NCBI RefSeq assembly: GCF_005930495.1
Contig: NZ_SJEX01000002.1
Span: 88,374-152,373, forward strand
Origin: Modestobacter excelsi
GTDB taxonomy: Bacteria > Actinomycetota > Actinomycetes > Mycobacteriales > Geodermatophilaceae
Direction of reading: 5' to 3'
Length of the DNA: 64,000 bases
Within the stretch, counting starts at the first letter, position 1, and the number at the start of each line of letters is the position of its first letter. The translations under genes and the position numbers were made by a program. The notes under the pieces are model-generated. The model had not been told where the DNA came from, ran no database searches, and saw nothing but the letters and a program-made list of their open reading frames with translations. Below, one piece after another: positions 39,578-49,441 of this stretch.

Positions 39578-40057
39578 ATGCCACCCCAGCCCACCACCGA
39601 CCTCTGCGACGAGCGCCCCGACGCCCAGGTGTGCGACCCGGTCCTGTCCGCCTTCGGCGGTGCCGCCGCCTTCAGCGGGAGCATGGTGACCGTCACGGTC
39701 ACCATGGACAACGCCCTGGTCCGGGCCGTGTTCGAGCGGTCGGGGGAGGGGCGGGTGCTGGTCGTCGACGGCGGCGGGGACCAGCGCTGCGCGTTCTTCG
39801 GGGGCACCCTGGCGACGGTCGCCGCGGCCTCCGGCTGGGCCGGGGTGGTGGTCAACGGTGCCGTCCGGGACGTCGCGGAGATGGCGGCCCAGCCGATCGG
39901 GGTGCGCGCGCTGTCGGTGTTCCCACGCCGGGGCGCGCGGGGCGGCGACCGCGGTCGGGAGGGCGGGCCCTGCCGGTTCGCCGGGGTCACCTTCCGCGCG
40001 GGGGAGTGGCTGGTCGCCGACGCGGACGGCGTCGTGCTGCTGCCCGCGGCGCCCTAG
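39578..40057 (+). CDS. rraA: RraA-family protein (ribonuclease activity regulator)
   Basis: A 159-residue protein of the RraA/HMG-aldolase fold. It opens PTTDLCDERPDAQVCDPVL and has GGTLATVAAASGWAGVVVNGAVRDV, matching the family's GGxxA and NGxxRD block. Escherichia coli RraA inhibits RNase E; some homologues are aldolases, so the role here could be either. Length is normal. ATG 39578; the last three bases of its stop region (CTAG, 40054-40057) are shared with the convergent nnaR-like gene. Confidence 0.88.
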   Translation: MPPQPTTDLCDERPDAQVCDPVLSAFGGAAAFSGSMVTVTVTMDNALVRAVFERSGEGRVLVVDGGGDQRCAFFGGTLATVAAASGWAGVVVNGAVRDVAEMAAQPIGVRALSVFPRRGARGGDRGREGGPCRFAGVTFRAGEWLVADADGVVLLPAAP

Positions 40058-41235
40058 GTCCCGGCGGCGAGCCGGTAGCCCCGCTTGACCACGGTCTCCA
40101 CGACCGGCGCGCCGAGGGCCGCCCGGAGCCGGGTCACCGCCATCTCCACCGCGTGCGCGTCGCCGCCGCCGGAGAGCTCGGCGAGCAGGTCCGGCCGGGA
40201 CACCACGACGCCGGGCCGGCGGGCGAGGGCCCGCAGCACCGCCATCGGGCCCGGCGGCAGCTCCACCAGCCGACCGTCGAGGACGGCGGCGTGCCCGCGA
40301 ACCTGCAGGGTGTGCGGGCCGGCGGTCAGCACCGGGTGCCGGGCGGGCAGCTCGGCGACCACCGAGCGGGCCAGCGCCCCCAGCCGGGCCCGCTCGGGCT
40401 GGACGGTGCGGATCCCGGCCGCCTCGAGCGGGGAGGCGGTCACCGGGCCGACCGCCAGCGGCAGGACGGCCTCGGCGAAGGCGGTGAGCACCCCGGCCCG
40501 TACGCCCTCCTGGCCGGCCACCTGGAGCAGGCTGGCCGCCGCCGGCGCGCTGGTGAAGGTCACCGCGTCCACCCCGCGCCCGGCGATCGTGACCACCAGA
40601 CGGCGCAACGGGGCGGTGTCCTCCGGCAGCACCCACCGGTAGACGGGGACCCGCACCACCTCCGCGCCGGCCCGGACCAGCCCGGCGACGAGCTCGGGCA
40701 GGGGGTCACCGTGCAGCTGGACGGCGATCCGGCGACCCGGCAGCGGCCCCTCGGCACCGGAGAGGAGGTGCTCCAGCACCTCCGCGGAGCTCTCCGACGC
40801 CGGTGACCAGGCATCGACCAGCCCCGCCCCACGGATCGCCCCGCGGGCCTTCGGGCCGCGGGCCAGCACCCGGGCGTGCTGCAGGTGCTCGCGCAGCGGC
40901 AGGTCCCACGCCTCGGCCGCCTCCAGCCAGCCGCGGAACCCGACCCCCGTCGTCGCCACCACCAGGTCCACGGGGGCGGCGAGGACCTCGCGGGTGGCGG
41001 CGACCAGGTCGGCGTCGTCGGCCAGCGGCACGATCCGGATCGCCGGGGCGTGGAGCACCCGGGCGCCGCGCCGGTCCAGCAGCGCGCCGAGCTCCTCGCT
41101 GCGCCGGGCGGCGGTCACCGCCACGGTGTAGCCGCGCAGCGGCAGCAGCTCCTCGGCCGGGGGCGCGGCAGCGCCGGCAGCAGGCGCTGCTCCGGCCGGG
41201 CCGTCCGTCTCACGGTCGAGCGCGGGGTCGGTCAC
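40054..41235 (-). CDS. nnaR: HemD-like/winged-helix transcriptional regulator, NnaR type
   Basis: A 393-residue two-domain protein. Residues ~30-275 resemble uroporphyrinogen-III synthase (LRGYTVAVTAARRSEELGALLDRRGARVLHAPAI, VDAVTFTSAPAAASLLQV). Residues ~295-393 are an OmpR/PhoB winged helix (ELPPGPMAVLRALARRPGVVVSRPDLL, AVEMAVTRLRAAL, VVKRGYRLA). This architecture matches NnaR of Streptomyces, a co-activator of nitrate/nitrite assimilation genes, and Rv0260c next to narK3 in M. tuberculosis. It lies near narK here. GTG 41235 is used; GGAGGA directly precedes it, at unusually short spacing. Whether the HemD part still has enzymatic activity is unknown. Confidence 0.88.
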   Translation of the reverse strand: MTDPALDRETDGPAGAAPAAGAAAPPAEELLPLRGYTVAVTAARRSEELGALLDRRGARVLHAPAIRIVPLADDADLVAATREVLAAPVDLVVATTGVGFRGWLEAAEAWDLPLREHLQHARVLARGPKARGAIRGAGLVDAWSPASESSAEVLEHLLSGAEGPLPGRRIAVQLHGDPLPELVAGLVRAGAEVVRVPVYRWVLPEDTAPLRRLVVTIAGRGVDAVTFTSAPAAASLLQVAGQEGVRAGVLTAFAEAVLPLAVGPVTASPLEAAGIRTVQPERARLGALARSVVAELPARHPVLTAGPHTLQVRGHAAVLDGRLVELPPGPMAVLRALARRPGVVVSRPDLLAELSGGGDAHAVEMAVTRLRAALGAPVVETVVKRGYRLAAGT

Positions 41236-41302
41236 TCCTCCATGGTGCGGCCTCGGTGTTCCAACCGTGTGACGGGGCAGGTCGGGTGGTCGCGGTGCCC
41301 GG

Positions 41303-41917
41303 TCAGCCCCGGCCGTCCCGCAGCAGGGCGTACTCCCGCTCACCGGTCCCGGCGGTCCCGTCGATGAGCAGGTCGGCCCGGGCGCGGGTGTCCTGGCCGG
41401 CGAACTCCGCCGCCTCCTGCTGCTGCCAGCGCAGCCAGTGGGCCCGCAACGCCTCGCCGTCCCGGGCGATGCCGCGCGCGATCCGCACCGTGCGGGGTGC
41501 CTCCACCCACACCCGCAGCACGGCGTACGGGTCGACGTCCCGCGGCGCGCTGCCGCAGCCCTCGACGACCAGCGCCGGGCCGGCCGGCACGTGGACCAGC
41601 TCGGCGAACCGCCCCGCGGGCCAGTCGTACCGGTGGACGGCGCCGGCCCGGCCCTCCCGCAGCGGCCGCAGCACCCCGGCGGCCAGCCGCGCGAACCCGC
41701 CGGTGAGGGTCCAGCCGGCGTAGACGTCGTCCATGTGCAGCACCGGGGCGCCGAGCTCGGCGGCGAGCCTGCCCGCGAACCTGGTCTTGCCCGACCCGGC
41801 CGGCCCGTCCACGCACACCAGCCGGGTGACGCCCAGCCGGGGCGCGGCAGCCCGCACCTGGTCGGCGAGGGCGGCGAAGGTGCCCCGCCCCGGTGTCGCC
41901 CCGCTCGCCGCCTGCAC
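41303..41917 (-). CDS. P-loop uridine-kinase-like protein
   Basis: A 204-residue P-loop NTPase. Walker A is VDGPAGSGKTRFA (~35-47), followed by LHMDDVYAGW, the acidic substrate-side motif of uridine kinases, and a Walker-B-like ALVVEGCGSAP. The C-terminal ARGIARDGEALRAHWLRWQQQEAAEF is like the family's lid region. It may phosphorylate a nucleoside or sugar; the substrate is not certain. GTG 41917 gives the shortest sensible N-terminus; no strong ribosome site. It lies between the NnaR-like gene and a divergent PH-domain gene. Confidence 0.8.
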   Translation of the reverse strand: MQAASGATPGRGTFAALADQVRAAAPRLGVTRLVCVDGPAGSGKTRFAGRLAAELGAPVLHMDDVYAGWTLTGGFARLAAGVLRPLREGRAGAVHRYDWPAGRFAELVHVPAGPALVVEGCGSAPRDVDPYAVLRVWVEAPRTVRIARGIARDGEALRAHWLRWQQQEAAEFAGQDTRARADLLIDGTAGTGEREYALLRDGRG

Positions 41918-41956
41918 GCCCGCACTCTGCCAGCGCGGGCGGTGCAGACTGGAGCC

Positions 41957-42451
41957 GTGCCCGCCGACACCACCCCCCGCCCGGTCTCCGCCGTCCCCCG
42001 GCGGCTGCGGCTGATCACCGCGCTGGCCGCCGCCGGGCTGGTCGTGGCGATGACCGTGGTCGCCGTCCTGCTGAAGTCCTCGACCACCGGCGTCGTGTCC
42101 TTCCACACCGCCGACCAGGTGGCGATGGTCGGCCTGGGCCTGGCGATGGGCGCCGGCGTGCTGCTCATCGGCAGGTCCCGGGTGGACGCCGACGCCGACG
42201 GGCTGCGGGTGCGCAACGTCGTGATCAACCACGAGGTGCCCTGGTCGGCGGTGAAGGCGGTGCGCTTCAACGAGCACTCGCCGTGGGCGACCCTGCTGCT
42301 CACCAACGACGACGAGCTGGCCGTCTCCGCGGTCCAGGCGGCCGACGGGGAGCGCGCCCTCGTCGCCGTCCGCGGCCTGCGGGCGCTGCTCGCCGACCAC
42401 CAGGCGCGGCACGTCGTCCCCCGCGAGGACCTGCTGTACCCCCGGGAATGA
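41957..42451 (+). CDS. PH-domain-like (PH_6) membrane protein
   Basis: A 164-residue protein. Two hydrophobic helices (~20-40, ~50-70) near the N-terminus are followed by a bacterial PH-like beta domain (DADGLRVRNVVINHEVPWSAVKAVRF, then WATLLLTNDDELAVSAVQ) and a C-terminal helix. This is the common actinobacterial low-molecular-weight antigen-like/PH_6 layout; its function is unknown. GTG 41957 is chosen; GTG 41942 would add five residues. A short CGGGAG-CCG-CTCCCG hairpin follows the stop. Confidence 0.78.
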   Translation: MPADTTPRPVSAVPRRLRLITALAAAGLVVAMTVVAVLLKSSTTGVVSFHTADQVAMVGLGLAMGAGVLLIGRSRVDADADGLRVRNVVINHEVPWSAVKAVRFNEHSPWATLLLTNDDELAVSAVQAADGERALVAVRGLRALLADHQARHVVPREDLLYPRE

Positions 42452-42471
42452 CGGGAGCCGCTCCCGCGCTG

Positions 42472-42477
42472 TAAGGT
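42472..42477 (+). promoter_or_regulatory. Candidate -10 box TAAGGT for the infC leader
   Basis: TAAGGT (TANNNT) lies ~290 bases before the infC start, giving a long leader RNA. Confidence 0.5.
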
Positions 42478-42479
42478 GG

Positions 42480-42762
42480 GCGTGCCTCCCCCCGCTACAT
42501 CGAGGCGCGAGAACCACGGTGGCCGAGATCCTTCCAGTCCCGGTCACCCACCAAAGAGGAGCCCGCTCCCACCTGGCGCCGCACAGGCACCCAGGTCCCG
42601 GTTCGCGACGACCGGCACGTCCGGTCGTCGCGTCCGCAGCACCCCGTCCGCGGGGAGCTGCGGCATCCGGCGAGTGGGCCCTGTGAGCACCAGCTCACGG
42701 GGCCTTTGTCGTCGGTGGCCCGGGTGGGTGCGGATCCTCATCCACGCAGCAGAGGAGAGGCC
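42480..42762 (+). promoter_or_regulatory. infC leader with attenuator-like structure
   Basis: This leader has no supported gene. It contains a perfect 12-bp hairpin (42604-42615 / 42621-42632, loop CACGT) and then an intrinsic terminator (42677-42704). A run-through is required to reach infC. Such leaders control IF3 or ribosomal protein L20 operons in other bacteria; the mechanism here is not known. Confidence 0.6.
42677..42708 (+). terminator. Attenuator-type terminator in infC leader
   Basis: GGCCCTGTGAGC-ACCA-GCTCACGGGGCC stem (12 bp, one G-U pair) followed by TTTG, 55 bases before the infC start. Confidence 0.7.
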
Positions 42763-43365
42763 ATCACCGAGCCCCGCATCAACGACCGTATCCGCGTCCC
42801 GGAGGTCCGCCTGGTCGGACCGGAGGGCGAGCAGGTCGGCGTCGTCTCGATCGGCGAGGCGCTGCGCCTGGCCCAGGACTCCGAACTCGACCTGGTCGAG
42901 GTCGCGCCCATGGCCCGGCCGCCCGTCGTCAAGCTCATGGACTACGGGAAGTTCAAGTACGAAGCCGCGCAGAAGGCCCGTGAGGCGCGGCGCAACCAGG
43001 CGCTCACCGTCATCAAGGAGATGCGGCTGCGCCTGAAGATCGACCCGCACGACTACGAGACCAAGAAGGGCCACGTCGAGCGCTTCCTCAAGGGCGGCGA
43101 CAAGGTCAAGATCACCGTGATGTTCCGCGGTCGCGAGCAGTCCCGGCCCGAGATGGGCTACAAGCTGCTGCAGCGACTGGCCGGCGACGTCGCCGACCTC
43201 GGGGTGGTGGAGTCCAACCCCAAGCAGGACGGCCGGAACATGGTCATGGTGATCGCTCCGCACCGGAACCAGGCGGCGACCGATGCTGCCCGGCGCACCG
43301 CGAAGCAGGAGAAGCACGCGGCCAACGACGAGCCGGCGCAGGCCGAGCAGGCGCCCCCGGCCTAG
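42763..43365 (+). CDS. infC: Translation initiation factor IF-3, ATC start
   Basis: A 200-residue factor that binds the 30S subunit and checks the start codon. It begins [26 protein letters not shown], the classic IF3 N-domain, then the linker helix [14 protein letters not shown] and C-domain ([42 protein letters not shown]). The start is ATC at 42763, preceded by GAGGAGAGG; no ATG/GTG fits, and rare AUU/AUC starts are characteristic of infC and allow self-control. The C-terminal ~25 residues are an Ala/Glu/Gln tail. First gene of infC-rpmI-rplT. Confidence 0.96.
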   Translation: MTEPRINDRIRVPEVRLVGPEGEQVGVVSIGEALRLAQDSELDLVEVAPMARPPVVKLMDYGKFKYEAAQKAREARRNQALTVIKEMRLRLKIDPHDYETKKGHVERFLKGGDKVKITVMFRGREQSRPEMGYKLLQRLAGDVADLGVVESNPKQDGRNMVMVIAPHRNQAATDAARRTAKQEKHAANDEPAQAEQAPPA

Positions 43366-43441
43366 CCGGCGGCCCACCCGACGCACCCGCGACGCGCAGC
43401 GCTGCTGCGCGCCGCCGGGCAGACACGAACAGGACCGAGAG

Positions 43442-43636
43442 ATGCCGAAGAACAAGACCCACAAGGGCGCCGCGAAGCGGATCAAGGTCACGGGCACCGG
43501 CAAGCTGGTGGCCGAGCACCAGAACAACCAGCACAAGTTCGAGTACAAGTCCGGCTCGCGGAAGCGTCGGATCAGCGGCACCGGCGAGCTCTCCAAGGCC
43601 GACACCGGCCGGATGAAGAAGCTCCTCGGTCTCTGA
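43442..43636 (+). CDS. rpmI: 50S ribosomal protein L35
   Basis: A 64-residue ribosomal protein, with the start PKNKTHKGAAKRIKVTGTGK and the SGSRKRRISGTGELSKAD block. Very basic, as expected. ATG 43442 follows GGACCGAGAG. It lies 76 bases after infC and 36 before rplT, in the usual infC-rpmI-rplT order. Confidence 0.97.
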   Translation: MPKNKTHKGAAKRIKVTGTGKLVAEHQNNQHKFEYKSGSRKRRISGTGELSKADTGRMKKLLGL

Positions 43637-43672
43637 CCGCCCCCACCTCTACGAGCAGAACGGAGCTCTCAC

Positions 43673-44062
43673 GTGGCACGCGTGAAGCGGGCGGTCAACG
43701 CCCAGAAGAAGCGTCGCACCACCCTCGAGGCGGCCAGCGGCTACCGCGGCCAGCGCTCGCGGCTGTACCGCAAGGCCAAGGAGCAGATCCTCCACTCCGC
43801 GACCTACAACTACCGCGACCGCAAGGTCCGCAAGGGTGACTTCCGCAAGCTGTGGATTACCCGGATCAACGCCGCGGCGCGGCAGAACGACATGACCTAC
43901 AACCGGTTCATGCAGGGCCTCAAGCTCGCCGGCATCGAGTTGGACCGCAAGGTCCTGGCCGAGCTCGCCGTCAACGAGCCCGCCGCCTTCGCCACGCTCG
44001 TGGGCTCCGCCCGGGCCGCGCTCGCCGCGAACCCCGAGGCGACCGGCGCTGCTGCCGCCTAG
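43673..44062 (+). CDS. rplT: 50S ribosomal protein L20
   Basis: A 129-residue 23S rRNA-binding protein. It begins [37 protein letters not shown] and continues [45 protein letters not shown], the full L20 signature. The alanine-rich tail is typical of actinobacteria. GTG 43673 follows GGAGCTCTCAC. In other bacteria L20 represses its own operon by binding the leader. The stop abuts a palindromic repeat. Confidence 0.97.
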   Translation: MARVKRAVNAQKKRRTTLEAASGYRGQRSRLYRKAKEQILHSATYNYRDRKVRKGDFRKLWITRINAAARQNDMTYNRFMQGLKLAGIELDRKVLAELAVNEPAAFATLVGSARAALAANPEATGAAAA

Positions 44063-44120
44063 AGGAACACCCCGTCCTCCTCACCCCTCGCACGCTCGGG
44101 GCGAGCCTCTGGACGGGGCC
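44063..44120 (+). repeat. Recurrent palindromic element, copy 7
   Basis: AGGAACACCCCGTCC ... GGACGGGGCC starts right after the rplT TAG; probably also the terminator of the infC operon. Confidence 0.85.
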
Positions 44121-44195
44121 GCCGACGCCGTCGCAGGGAGCCCAGCTCCCCGCGGCGGCGTCGTCGTCTGTCCGCCCACCTCCGAGGGGAACCCC

Positions 44196-45002
44196 GTGCC
44201 CGACGTCATGACCGAGCGCTCGGCGCGGGTCGCCGCCGCCCGCAAGCTCACCCGCCGCAGCGGCCGGGACGACGCCGGGGCCTTCCTCGCCGAGGGGCGG
44301 CAGGCGGTCGGCGAGGCGCTCGCCGAGGCGGAGACCGACCCGGACGCCGTCCTCGAGCTGTTCGTCACCGAGGTCGCCGCGGTCGCCCACACCGAGCTGC
44401 TGACCGGCACCCGGGTGCCGGTGCACGTGGTCACCGAGCGGGCCGCCGCGTCGCTGTCGGAGACCGTGACGCCGCAGGGCCTGGTGGCCGTCTGCGCGCT
44501 GCGTGACGTCGGTGCCGACACCCTGGTCACCGACCCGCCGCGCCTGGCCGTGGCGCTGGCCGAGCTCGCCGACCCGGGCAACGCCGGCACCGTGCTGCGC
44601 ACCGCCGATGCCTGCGGTGCCGGTGCGGTGGTGTTCGGGGCCGGTTCGGCCGACCCGTACAACGGCAAGGTCGTCCGCAGCAGCGCCGGCAGCCTCTTCC
44701 ACGTCGACGTCGTCCGCGGTGCGTCGCTGGCCGAGCTGGTGCCGCGGGTCCAGGCCGCCGGGACGATGGTGCTGGCCGCCGACGGCGGGGGGGAGGTGGC
44801 GCTGGACGAGGCCGCCGACGACGGACTGCTGGCCGCCCCGGTCCTCTGGCTGTTCGGCAACGAGGCGCGGGGTCTGGACGCCGGGCTGGCGGCCGCCGCC
44901 GACGCCCGGGTGCGCATCCCGATGCGGGGCCGGGCGGAGAGCCTCAACCTGTCCGTCGCCGCGTCCATCTGCCTCTACGCCACCCAGCTCGCCCAGGGCT
45001 GA
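44196..45002 (+). CDS. SpoU/TrmH-family rRNA 2'-O-methyltransferase (TsnR-like)
   Basis: A 268-residue SPOUT methyltransferase. The N-terminal substrate-binding domain includes RSGRDDAGAFLAEGRQAVGEAL. The SAM-binding knot has ELADPGNAGTVLRTADACGAGAVVF (motif 1, with the N and the invariant Arg), LWLFGNEARGLD (motif 2) and RIPMRGRAESLNLSVAASICLY (motif 3). It probably methylates 23S rRNA, as TsnR-type homologues do at this location. GTG 44196 follows GAGGGGAA. In mycobacteria the tsnR gene also follows rplT. Confidence 0.92.
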   Translation: MPDVMTERSARVAAARKLTRRSGRDDAGAFLAEGRQAVGEALAEAETDPDAVLELFVTEVAAVAHTELLTGTRVPVHVVTERAAASLSETVTPQGLVAVCALRDVGADTLVTDPPRLAVALAELADPGNAGTVLRTADACGAGAVVFGAGSADPYNGKVVRSSAGSLFHVDVVRGASLAELVPRVQAAGTMVLAADGGGEVALDEAADDGLLAAPVLWLFGNEARGLDAGLAAAADARVRIPMRGRAESLNLSVAASICLYATQLAQG

Positions 45003-45014
45003 GCGCCGAGCCGC

Positions 45015-45857
45015 TCAGCCGGGGAGCGTGATCAGGACGACGGCCGCCACGGCCGTCACCAGCCCGGCCACCTGCGCGCGGCCCAGCCGCTCCCGCAGCA
45101 CCAGCTGGGCCAGGACGACGGTGCTGACCGGGTAGAGCGAGGCCAGCACCCCGGTGATCGCCAGGGCACCGCCCTGCTGGGTGGCGAGCAGGAACAGCGC
45201 GTTCGCGGTCATGTCCCCGACGCCCGACAGCGCGACCAGCGGGACGGCCGTCCTCGGCACCCGCAGCGACCGCCTGCCGAGGACGGCCAGCACGGTGACG
45301 AAGGCCGCCGAGGCCACCCGGGCCGCCACCAGCGGGGTCAGCCCGGCGTCGGCGGAGGTGCGGTCGAGCAGGACGAAGAAGACCCCGAAGGCGGCGCCGG
45401 CGACGAGGGCGGGGAGCAGGCTGACCGGCCGTGCCGTCCGCAGCGCCGACAGGCCGCCGTCGGCCGAGACCAGCACCACGGCGACCAGCGCCAGGGCGAT
45501 GCCCACGGCGGCCCAGGCGGGGACGCTGTCGCCGCTCAGCAGCCCGACGAGCACCGGGACCGCGGCCGCGGTCACCGCGGTGACCGGAGCGACGACGCTC
45601 ATCACGCCGGCGGCCAGCGCGCGGAAGAAGACGACCAGCCCGGCCGCACCGGCCAGGCCCGCGGCTGCGCCCCAGGCCAGGTCGGCCGGCTGCACCGGAC
45701 CGCCCAGCCAGGGGAGCAGGACCAGCAGCGCGAGCAGGCCGATGGCCTGGGACAGCACGACGACGCCGAACACCGACGCGCGTCGGCTGGACAGCCCGCC
45801 GAGGAAGTCCGACGCGCCGTAGACGACGGCCGACGCCAGGGCCAGGAGCACCGCCAC
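45015..45857 (-). CDS. EamA/DMT-family transporter
   Basis: A 280-residue membrane protein with ten predicted helices in two repeats of five. The EamA features are ASAVVYGASDFLGG (first helix) and, in the second repeat, VVPLVALSGVGDMTANALFLLA-like PLVALSGVGDMTANALFLL, then ASLYPVSTVVLAQLVLRERLGRAQVAGL, the family hallmark near the C-terminus. The substrate cannot be read; many members export amino acids or metabolites. GTG 45857 follows GGGAGGTCAC. It faces the rRNA methyltransferase gene. Confidence 0.87.
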   Translation of the reverse strand: MAVLLALASAVVYGASDFLGGLSSRRASVFGVVVLSQAIGLLALLVLLPWLGGPVQPADLAWGAAAGLAGAAGLVVFFRALAAGVMSVVAPVTAVTAAAVPVLVGLLSGDSVPAWAAVGIALALVAVVLVSADGGLSALRTARPVSLLPALVAGAAFGVFFVLLDRTSADAGLTPLVAARVASAAFVTVLAVLGRRSLRVPRTAVPLVALSGVGDMTANALFLLATQQGGALAITGVLASLYPVSTVVLAQLVLRERLGRAQVAGLVTAVAAVVLITLPG

Positions 45858-45861
45858 GTGA

Positions 45862-49371
<3,510 letters not shown>

Positions 49372-49441
49372 GTGAGCATCGCAGCGAGCGCCAGCCAGTG
49401 AGGAGCGGAGCGAACGGGCTGCGCAGCAGCCTGGTGACGCA
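49372..49441 (+). repeat. Repeat-like pheS-pheT spacer, AGCGAGC-rich
   Basis: The 70-bp spacer is made of short variants of GAGCATCGCAGCGAGCGCCA, GAGGAGCGGAGCGAACG and CTGCGCAGCAG, with much lower codon-like structure than its surroundings. Its style matches dispersed intergenic repeats known in actinobacteria, but only one copy is in this window. Confidence 0.45.

Noticed and set aside
42519..42686. A 55-codon GTG-started frame in the infC leader that ends inside the terminator stem
   Set aside because: Tempting as a leader peptide, but about a third of its codons end in A or T (CGA, AGA, GGA, GCA, CTT), unlike real genes here, and the ribosome site is weak. Left as unsupported.
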